Assembly (NCBI GenBank): GCA_937901695.1
Contig: CALDJN010000178.1
Span: 1-15,486 of the forward strand
Direction of reading: 5' to 3'
Source of the DNA: an uncultured Anaerocolumna sp.
GTDB taxonomy: Bacteria; Bacillota; Clostridia; Lachnospirales; Lachnospiraceae
Length of the DNA stretch: 15,486 bases
In this document: piece by piece, positions 6,336 to 14,500 of the stretch
Numbering within the stretch: position 1 is the stretch's first letter
Layout of the letters: each line of letters begins with the position of its first letter
Program-made: the position numbers and the translations under genes
The notes under the pieces: model-generated
What the model was told of the DNA's origin: nothing
The model's database searches: none
What the model saw: only the letters and a program-made list of their open reading frames with translations

Positions 6336-7449
6336 ATGGATACAAATTTTACTGTTGCGACATTAAAAGCAAATAATAAAAAAAATATTATAGATTATAT
6401 CTATAATAATAAGGAGGTTACTCCGCAGGAAATTTCAGAAGATTTGAATCTAAGTCGACCAACAGTTGCGAATAATTTGAAGGAGTGTTTACAGGAAAAG
6501 GTTATCTATCAAAAAGGAAATGCAGAATCTACCGGTGGAAGAAAAGCAAAAAGGTATTTTTTTAATAATTTAGGGAAAATCACAATTGGACTTGAGATTC
6601 TTAGTAATCGGTATGAGATTGTGGCAGTGGATTTATACTTGGAGATGCTAAAATATGAGAAAGTTATTTACCCTTTTTCCCATACGGAGAGTTATTATGA
6701 ACATGTTTGTGATTCTGTAAATCAATTTATTGAAAGTCTGCAGACAATGAAAGAAAATATTCTTGGAGTAGGAATTGCTCTTCAGGGGCTTATTTCTAGT
6801 GATGGGGAAAAAGTAATATACGGAAAAATTTTGAATTGTACAGGACTAAATATTAGTGAATTCAGTTCTAGAATTCCTTTTCCATGTACCTTTAATCATG
6901 ATGCTGAATCGGCGGCAAATGAAGAGCTGTGGTTAGATCCTAAGTTGGATAATGCAGTTTTCTTTAATATCCGGGATAATCTGAGTGGTGCTGCAATTAT
7001 ACATGGAAAGTTCTTCCGAGGCGGTGATTTAAAAAGTGGTATTTTTGAACATATGACGCTGATTCCTAACGGACTGTGGAAAAAAGGGCTGTGTCAATAC
7101 ATATTGTTCTATCAATGCCCTTCTTAAGCCGGAAGAAAATATAGAACTCTTTTTTAATAAATTGAGAAATAATAATTCTCAAATTAAAAAACGATGGCTC
7201 AGTTATTTGGAATATCTATCAATTATCATTGATAATCTGCATATGTTTATTAATAGTGATGTAATTTTAGGTGGAACTTTATCAAAATATCTAATAAATG
7301 AAGATGTTTTATTACTTCAGAAAATGATTCATGGTCGCTCTGCTTTCCCGGCAAGTGAATATCGTATAAAAATCAGTAAATGTGCAAATCTTCCTATTTG
7401 CATAGGTGCAGCCATTCCATTTATAAATAAATATTTGAAAGAATTATAA
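6336..7449 (+). pseudogene. ROK-family transcriptional repressor, broken by a frameshift
   Basis: An XylR/NagC-type regulator of about 370 residues in two frames. The first part (6336-7127) has a winged helix-turn-helix (about residues 14-60, with QEISEDLNLSRPTVANNL), then the sugar-kinase-like fold with ILGVGIALQGLI and FNHDAESAANEE. Up to IFEHMTLIPNG the frame is intact; then it reads LWKKGLCQYILF and stops. In the +1 frame from 7075 the expected zinc motif appears as CGKKGCVNTYC. This frame continues without a stop to 7449, ending DVILGGTLSKYL ... IGAAIPFINKYL, the usual ROK C-terminus. The break thus falls at about 7071-7076, and the first part of the usual C-x-C-G-x-x-G-C motif is missing, which suggests a small deletion (11 bases would fit). 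The start has GGAG 7 bases upstream. The gene follows the importer operon and is the likely repressor of it. It may be a true pseudogene or a sequencing error. Confidence 0.85.
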
Positions 7450-7626
7450 TAAATATGCATATCTTATAGGCGAAGTTAAAACAAGGTATAAAAACGGAAT
7501 ACCAATGGATATGTTTTTATAAAAAAGCATACTCGGCTTCCCTACTCCATCCATTTTCAGCATACCTATGGTGAAATTGTTGACTTTTTGTGTCGTTTTA
7601 GTAATTTGGCGTTTTGCACTGTCCAT
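7444..7626 (-). CDS. Doubtful small ORF, possible gene remnant
   Basis: A 60-residue frame starting MDSAKRQITK, with AAAGGA 9 bases before its ATG. The C-terminal half has a hydrophobic stretch (ISIGIPFLYLVL) that could be one membrane segment. I do not recognise it. A bidirectional hairpin terminator lies only 30 bp upstream of its start and no promoter is visible, so expression is doubtful. It may be the leftover of a longer gene or chance. Confidence 0.22.
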   Translation of the reverse strand: MDSAKRQITKTTQKVNNFTIGMLKMDGVGKPSMLFYKNISIGIPFLYLVLTSPIRYAYLL

Positions 7627-7655
7627 TTTATTATTTCCTTTCAAATCAAACAGAG

Positions 7656-7704
7656 AAAAATAGATGTAGTATCAACTAAATATATGATACTACATCTATT
7701 TTTT
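7656..7704 (+). terminator. Perfect 19-bp intrinsic terminator
   Basis: Arms 7656-7674 and 7685-7703 pair perfectly around a 10-base loop. The outer pairs are A-U and the plus-strand side ends in a run of six T (7699-7704). The minus-strand side also ends in a T-run, so it can work both ways. It closes the ROK locus, about 205 bp after the last ROK codon, and insulates the addBA genes. Confidence 0.85.
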
Positions 7705-7821
7705 GCATTAATTTGGAGCAGATGATTGAATTTATGGTTAAACATTCTAAGTATGGTAGATTAACTTTCTAAACGAACTCTATCATCATATGTAGTTGTT
7801 ATTCCTTAAAAAAAATGTTAG

Positions 7822-7827
7822 TATAAT
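7822..7827 (+). promoter_or_regulatory. Possible -10 of the addBA promoter
   Basis: A perfect TATAAT with TTAG just before it. The -35 at 17 bp (TTATTC, 7799-7804) is poor. Transcription would start near 7834, just ahead of the structured leader. A second possible promoter, TTGACA at 7994-7999 with TGAAAT 18 bp on, lies inside the leader. Confidence 0.45.
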
Positions 7828-7843
7828 CGTAATAAGAAGAAAG

Positions 7844-8029
7844 AAACTTGATTATTTAACCTCATCAGGGAAGAGGACTTGCCTGTTTCAGCAGAAGTTT
7901 CAGCTCCTGCTGAAATGCCACGTAGTGGCAATGAAGTTATTAGTAAGTAGCGTAAGTGGATAAACTTGTCCTTAGACAAGTGGAATATCCGCTTTGACAT
8001 AAACATCACATTACTCATGAAATAAGTTT
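7844..8029 (+). ncRNA. Structured RNA leader upstream of addB, type unknown
   Basis: The ends pair (AAAC 7844-7847 with GTTT 8026-8029; TTATTT 7852-7857 with AAATAA 8020-8025) and enclose several local hairpins. These are CCTC/GAGG (7860-7876), TTTCAGCAG/CTGCTGAAA (7886-7915) and GCCAC/GTGGC (7917-7929). A long hairpin follows, with AAGTGGATA/TATCCGCTT (7954-7994, one G-U pair) around ACTTGTC/GACAAGT and a CTTA loop. TTGCC (7879-7883) can pair instead with GGCAA (7927-7931), which excludes the GCCAC hairpin, so two folds are possible. There is no terminator before addB, so it looks like part of the mRNA leader. I match it to no riboswitch family I know. Pairings are by eye, without energy calculation. 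Confidence 0.5.
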
Positions 8030-8068
8030 ATATACATTTAAAATGTACAACGTAAGGAGGCAAGAAAC

Positions 8069-11000
8069 ATGTCATTACAGCTCATTCTAGGAAGATCCGG
8101 ATCAGGGAAATCCTATCAATTATATAAAGAAGTGATATCAAAATCAATGGATAATCCGGACACCAACTATTTGGTTATCGTTCCGGAACAGTTTACTTTA
8201 CAGACTCAAAAAGATATTGTTTCCATGCATCCAAACAGAGGTACCATGAATATAGATATTCTCAGTTTCCTACGCCTCGCCTACCGAATATTTGACGAAG
8301 TAGGTGGAAATGATATACCGGTTCTTGAAGATACCGGTAAAAGTATGGTACTTCGTAAGATTGTAGCCAACAAGAAGAAGGAATTAAAGCTTTTCAATCA
8401 TGACGTTCAAAAGCAGGGTTTTATTGATGAATTAAAATCCCTGATTTCTGAGATTTATCAGTACAGTATTGGTTTGGAGCAGCTTCAGGATATGAAGGAG
8501 TTAGCTAAGGATAAACCAATGCTTCGGGCAAAACTCCATGATATTATTGTAATCTATAATGGCTTTAAAGAATATTTAAATGAAAAATACATAACAGCGG
8601 AAGAAATTTTAGATGTTCTTTGCAATGTCATTGATGGGTCATATATTATACCCAATAGTATTATATGTTTGGATGGGTTTACAGGATTTACTCCAGCACA
8701 ATATAAACTGTTAACCATATTAATGAAGAAAGCGAAGAAGGTTCTCGTTACGGTTACGGTTGATCCAAGAGAAGATATTAGTAAAGTAGATGAGGAGTTT
8801 AAACTTTTTCATTTAAGTAAGAAAACAATAAAGAGATTAATGGATATCGCAAAGGAAGAAGAAATTCAAGTAGATAAGCATATTTATGCAGAAGAACTTT
8901 CTTCTAAGATTCCATATCGTTATCTGAATAGTCCCCCTTTGGCAGCTTTAGAGCGTAATATTTTCAGATATCCAAGTGTAAGTTATGTCAAGGAACAGGA
9001 TAGTATTCGTATACATGCTGCCCGTGATGGTAAGCAAGAGATTGGATATGTGATTCGTGAAATCAAACATTTAATAAGAGTAGAAAATTACAGATATCAG
9101 GACATCGCTGTAATTACAGGGGATATTGCAAGTTATGGCAGGATTGCAGAGCAGGAATTTGAAAAGGCAGGCATTCCTTGTTTTATTGACCAGAAAAAAG
9201 ATATTTTATCCAATCCCTTTGTTGAATTTATCCGTTCTGCATTAGATATTGTAAAGAATGATTTTGACTATGAAAGTGTATTCCGTTATCTAAGGTGTGG
9301 AATGGGAAATGTAGACAGGGAAGAAGTAGATATTCTTGAAAACTATGTAATAGCTCTGGGAATCCGTGGCAGGAAACGCTGGAATACCCAGTGGGCAAGA
9401 ACCTATCGTGGACAAAGGGAAGGGGAGCTAAACCGAATTAATGAGCTAAGGAAACAGCTTTGTGAGGAAATGATGCCTCTTTATGAGGTGCTGTCAGATC
9501 GAAGTAAGAATGTGGCAGAATATACTACAGCTCTTTATGAATTTGGGGTTAAAATGGATGCGGCAGGTAAGTTAGAAAATTACCGAATGCATTTTACAGA
9601 GGAAAACATGCTCTCTACTGCAAAGGAATACCAGCAAATCTATGGTATTGTAATGGAGTTATATGAAAAGTTGGTAGAACTGTTAGGGGAGGACAAGTTA
9701 TCCTTAAAGGAATATACCGAAGTTTTAGAGGCTGGCTTAGGGGAAGCAAAGGTTGGTCTAATTCCTCCCGGCCTTGACCAGATAGTAGTAGGTGATATTG
9801 AGCGTACCAGATTAAAGGATATTAAGGCTTTGTTTTTTGTAGGTGTTAATGATGGCATTGTTCCAAAAAGTAATACAGGTGGAGGAATTCTTTCTGATTT
9901 AGAAAGAGAGATGCTGGCAGAGCATAAGATTGAAATGGCTCCTACCAGGAGACAGGCTGCTTATACAGAACAGTTTTATTTGTACCTGAACATGACGAAA
10001 CCACAGGATAAATTGTATGTTACCTTTAGTAAAGTAAGTGAAGATGGTAAGTCATTAAGACCTTCCTATCTGGTTGGGGTACTTCAGATGTTATTTCCGA
10101 AGATTACTATAGAAGAGGATGAGGAGTTTGCAGAAGAGTTAGAACAAATCATAGGAAACGATGGTGGGGTGGATTACTTAATTGATGGGTTAAGGCGTTT
10201 TCCTTATGAAGAGGTGTCTGATACTTGGAGAGAGTTATTCCGGTATTATAATTCCAAAGCAGAATATCAGCAAACCATAGGAAACCTTATTGATGCAGTA
10301 TTTTATGTAAATACGGATATGGGATTATCCAAACAGATTGCAGGAGAACTATATGGAAGCGACCTTATGGGCAGTGTAACCAGGTTCGAACAGTTTGCAG
10401 CCTGTGCCTTTGCTCATTACATAAGTTATGGCTTAGAGTTAAGGGAGAGACAGGAATACCGTCTGGCTGTGCCGGATATGGGTAATATTTTTCATAATGC
10501 CATTGAAGGCTTTTCCAGAAAATTAGCTTCCAGCGAATACAATTGGCATACCATACCGGATGATATTAGGGATATCTGGGGTGAAGAATGTGTAAGAGAA
10601 GCAGCAGAAGGATATGGAAACGCCATTTTAACCAGTTCCAAGCGTTTGGAATATATTATTAAAAGAGTGGAGCGTATTACAAAGCGAACACTCTGGGCAC
10701 TGTGCCAGCAGATTAAAAAAGGTGATTTTGAACCGGCTGCTTTCGAATTGTTTTTCTCAGACCGTAACCAGCTAAATAGTTTAACCTTAGATTTATCCAA
10801 GGAAGAACGTATCCGATTACAGGGAAGAATTGACCGGCTGGACTTATACGAAGAAAAGGACAAACTTATGGTTAAGGTAATTGACTATAAATCCGGGAAT
10901 ACGGCATTTGACCTTTTATCCGTTTACTATGGTTTACAACTGCAATTAGCTATTTATATGAATGCGGCCATGGAGCTATTAGAACGAGAGAATCCAAATA

Positions 11001-11545
11001 AGGAAATAATTCCTGCAGCTATTCTTTACTATAATATTGATGACCCCATTGTAGAAAAAAGTGACCATGTAGAGGCAAGTATACTTCATGAGCTTAAGAT
11101 GAATGGTATTGTAAATGATAATAAAGAAGTGGTAAAACATTTAGATCACAGTTTTAAAACAGAAGATGATGGAATTATGCCTTCGGTAAAATCGGATATT
11201 ATTCCAGTAGAATCCAATAAAGAGGGCTATTTTACAAAACGTTCCAGCGTAGCAGAGATATCTCAATTAAAGACCATGGAGGATTTTGTGAAGAAAACCG
11301 TATCCCAGTTTGGACGAAAGATTTTAGATGGTGATACGGGAATCAAGCCTTATCAGCTTGGTAAGCGTACCGCTTGCGATTATTGTCCATATAGCAGCAT
11401 ATGTGGCTTTGATACCAGAATTCAAGGTAATAGCTATCGTAATTTACATTCCCTATCCAAAGAAGAAGTATGGGGGAAAATGACAGAAAGGAGGGATAAG
11501 AATGGCGGAAATGAAGTGGACAGAGGAACAAAAGAAGGTAATTGA
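8069..11545 (+). CDS. addB: ATP-dependent helicase/nuclease subunit AddB
   Basis: The B subunit (1158 residues, normal length) of AddAB, the Gram-positive counterpart of RecBCD, which degrades broken DNA ends and prepares 3' tails for RecA. Walker A is GRSGSGKS at residues 8-15. The inactivated helicase core follows, including VGDIERTRLKDIKALFFVGVNDG. The C-terminal nuclease has GRIDRLD (with Asp922) and VIDYKSG (with Asp939 and Lys941). Four cysteines match the iron-sulfur staple: Cys779 in FAACAFAHY and Cys1103, Cys1106 and Cys1112 spaced C-x2-C-x5-C. All active-site and cluster residues I can check are present. AAGGAGG lies 8 bases before the ATG. It overlaps addA by 44 bp, so the two are coupled. 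Expression may be affected by the structured leader upstream. Confidence 0.97.
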   Translation: MSLQLILGRSGSGKSYQLYKEVISKSMDNPDTNYLVIVPEQFTLQTQKDIVSMHPNRGTMNIDILSFLRLAYRIFDEVGGNDIPVLEDTGKSMVLRKIVANKKKELKLFNHDVQKQGFIDELKSLISEIYQYSIGLEQLQDMKELAKDKPMLRAKLHDIIVIYNGFKEYLNEKYITAEEILDVLCNVIDGSYIIPNSIICLDGFTGFTPAQYKLLTILMKKAKKVLVTVTVDPREDISKVDEEFKLFHLSKKTIKRLMDIAKEEEIQVDKHIYAEELSSKIPYRYLNSPPLAALERNIFRYPSVSYVKEQDSIRIHAARDGKQEIGYVIREIKHLIRVENYRYQDIAVITGDIASYGRIAEQEFEKAGIPCFIDQKKDILSNPFVEFIRSALDIVKNDFDYESVFRYLRCGMGNVDREEVDILENYVIALGIRGRKRWNTQWARTYRGQREGELNRINELRKQLCEEMMPLYEVLSDRSKNVAEYTTALYEFGVKMDAAGKLENYRMHFTEENMLSTAKEYQQIYGIVMELYEKLVELLGEDKLSLKEYTEVLEAGLGEAKVGLIPPGLDQIVVGDIERTRLKDIKALFFVGVNDGIVPKSNTGGGILSDLEREMLAEHKIEMAPTRRQAAYTEQFYLYLNMTKPQDKLYVTFSKVSEDGKSLRPSYLVGVLQMLFPKITIEEDEEFAEELEQIIGNDGGVDYLIDGLRRFPYEEVSDTWRELFRYYNSKAEYQQTIGNLIDAVFYVNTDMGLSKQIAGELYGSDLMGSVTRFEQFAACAFAHYISYGLELRERQEYRLAVPDMGNIFHNAIEGFSRKLASSEYNWHTIPDDIRDIWGEECVREAAEGYGNAILTSSKRLEYIIKRVERITKRTLWALCQQIKKGDFEPAAFELFFSDRNQLNSLTLDLSKEERIRLQGRIDRLDLYEEKDKLMVKVIDYKSGNTAFDLLSVYYGLQLQLAIYMNAAMELLERENPNKEIIPAAILYYNIDDPIVEKSDHVEASILHELKMNGIVNDNKEVVKHLDHSFKTEDDGIMPSVKSDIIPVESNKEGYFTKRSSVAEISQLKTMEDFVKKTVSQFGRKILDGDTGIKPYQLGKRTACDYCPYSSICGFDTRIQGNSYRNLHSLSKEEVWGKMTERRDKNGGNEVDRGTKEGN

Positions 11546-14500
11546 TCTTAGAAACCGTAATATATTGGTTTCTGCAGCAGCCGGTTCCGGTAAGACGGCT
11601 GTGTTAGTAGAACGTATTATATCTATGATTTCTGAGGGAGAACATCCAATTGATATAGACAGACTGCTGATTGTGACTTTTACTAATAAGGCTGCAGCAG
11701 AAATGCGTGAAAGAATTGGAAAAGCCATTGATAAGAAAATCAAGGAAATGCCAGAAAATCCTCATTTGCAAAAACAAATGACCTTAATTCACAGTGCACA
11801 GATTACCACCATTCATAGTTTCTGTCTAAATGTAATACGAAATCATTTTAACCTGATTGATTTGGATCCTTCCTTTCGAATTGCAGATGAAGTGGAACTT
11901 ACTTTACTAAAATCTGATGTTTTAGGGGAATTATTGGAGAATTACTATGAGGAAGGTGGGGAAGAATTCTTAGATTTTATAGAAAGTTTCTCTGCTGGGA
12001 AATCCGATGATGAAATTGAGGATTTGGTTCTAAAACTGTATCATTTCTCCATGAGTTATCCTTGGCCGGAGGAATGGCTGGAGGAGAAGAAGAGTACATT
12101 TGACGTTAGTTCGGTAGAAGATATGAAGGAATCTGACTGGATGAAAGCACTGCTTCATAATATTAATTCTGTGGTTATGGATATGATGGAAAGATGCGAT
12201 GAAGCATTAAGTATATGCAATGATACAGATGGCCCTGGGGCTTATAGAGCTGCCCTCCAAAGTGATATGGAATTATTGGAGGCATTATCCAAAATTAAGG
12301 ATTATGAACAATATGGAACCGCTCTATCCAATTTTAACTTTGCAAGGCTTTCCGGTAAAAAAGAAGAAGGGGTAAGGGAAGAGAAGAAAAGTCAGGTAAA
12401 GGCTATTCGAGACGACATAAAGAAGGTAATCAATGACCTGAAAAAGAATTATTTTTTCCAATCACCAGAGGAAATGCTTGCAGACCTTCAAGCAATGAAG
12501 CAGCAGGTGGAAGTGCTAATTAACTTAACCAAGGATTTTGCAGCCGCATTTGCTGATAAAAAAGCGGATAAGAACTTAGTTGACTTTAATGATTTGGAGC
12601 ATTTTGCCCTAAATATACTGGTTCATAAGGAAAATGGCTTAGAAAAGCCATCTCCTGCCGCAGATGAGTTAAGTGAATATTATGAGGAAATATTAATTGA
12701 TGAGTATCAGGATAGTAACTTTGTTCAGGAAAAGATTTTAAATAGTATATCAAAAGAACGTATAGGAAGACCGAATCTATTTATGGTTGGTGATGTTAAG
12801 CAGAGTATCTATAAGTTTAGGCTTGCAAGACCTGAGCTATTTATGGAGAAATACATGGAATATAGCACAGAAGATAAAATTCCATGTACAGACATGCAAG
12901 GATTCCAGCTGGAGAATGATACAAAGGATTCTGGTAAGAGTGAAATTTTAAATGAAAGTCCTAATGTTACTGACGTAAAGGGTTATGCTAATCTTATAGA
13001 TGGACAAGATAATACCCAACTAATTGATAATCCATATCAACGAATTGACCTGCACAAGAACTTTCGAAGCCGGGAAGTGGTATTAAACAGTATAAATTTC
13101 CTATTTGAACAGATTATGACTAAGAAACTGGGTAACATTGAGTATGATGATAAGGCAGCATTGTATCCGGGAGCTGATTTTGGAAGGGAAGAAAAGGGAA
13201 TCTCAAAGGATACGGAGCTTATGCTGGTAAACATAGGGCCAAACGAAGAAGCTATGGATGGAGAAGCAGATTCTATAATCCATTCTGATGCTGGAGAAAT
13301 TAGTGAAGAGGAAGAAGAATATACAGCCAAGGAAATAGAAGCAAAAGCCATAGCCAGACGAATCAAAGAATTAACCAATCCGGAAAGTGGATTAATTATC
13401 AAGGATGGAAATACATTTCGCCGTGCTCAGTATAGGGATATTGTTATATTACTTAGGACCATGAGTAACTGGTCGGAGGTCTTTGCTGATACGTTGGGTG
13501 CAGAGAATATTCCAGCTCATACGGATACTGGATCCGGATATTTTTCTACCATTGAGATTCGTACCATTTTGAATCTTCTTAAAATCATAGATAATCCTAG
13601 ACAGGATATACCTTTTACCTCTGTTTTACGCTCTCCTATTGTAGGATTAAGCAGCAATGAATTGGCAGAGATACGAATTCCTCAAAGACGAAAATCTATG
13701 TATGAAGCAGTGGTGGAGTATGTTAATGAACATACAGCCATAGGAGATGAGAATAGTGACGGTCAATCTAATACTGTAGAAGCGGATAATGTAAAAATAG
13801 AGAAAGAAGAAAGTTACTATATAAATAAAAATGTAGTAAAAGAATCTAAAGTGGAACATATAGGTAGTTCTAAAGTTATTGAAAAAAGTAATCTGGGTGA
13901 AAGTCAATTAATAGATGAGAAATTAGGGGATAAAAGAAAAGGAGATAAAGAAACAGATAGCCAAGAAAAAGATGGTGATTATCTAAGAAAAAGTAATTTA
14001 TCAAATGATAAGAATATCAATAATGACCTTGTGGAGTCAGATTTGACAGATAGTATAGATGATGTAAAAGTAAATTCTGGGCAATCATATGGTAATTATG
14101 CTGATAACCAAACAGTAAACATACCTTATAATAGAAATCTAGATAGCGATGTAAATCAGATGGATGGTAACTACGATAAAGAAATGATTTTAGCGGATAA
14201 ATTAAGAACTTTCTTACATCAGCTGGATCAATACCGTGACATGGTTTGTTTCTTATCCATTCATCAGTTAATTTTAAAAGTACTGGATGATACTGGCTAT
14301 TACCATTTTGCAGCTGCAATGCCAGGTGGAGAAAAACGAAAAGCTAATATTGATATGCTGGTTCAAAAGGCGGTTCAGTTTGAAAATACCAGTTATTCCG
14401 GATTATTTCACTTTGTTCGATATATTGAAAAGCTTCATAAATATGATATTGATTTTGGAGAAGCTTCTATTGCCGGAGAAAATGATAATACGGTAAAGAT

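Noticed and set aside
7078..7088. Programmed frameshifting at the A6-G run of the ROK gene (A AAA AAG is a classic -1 slippery heptamer)
   Set aside because: In the incoming frame the codons are TGG AAA AAA GGG, so the heptamer is out of phase, and the shift needed is +1, not -1. The downstream frame also already reads CGKKGC before the run, which points to a break upstream of it.
5938..7703. CRISPR-like repeats
   Set aside because: The only repeats are the two terminator hairpins and short inverted pairs; there is no regular repeat-spacer spacing.
7818..8018. Minus-strand 66-codon frame over the addB leader
   Set aside because: It coincides with the inverted repeats of the structured leader, has no convincing ribosome binding site and no recognisable product.
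13037..14319. Minus-strand open frames opposite addA
   Set aside because: They run antisense to the intact AddA frame, including its low-complexity insertion, and their translations show no recognisable protein.
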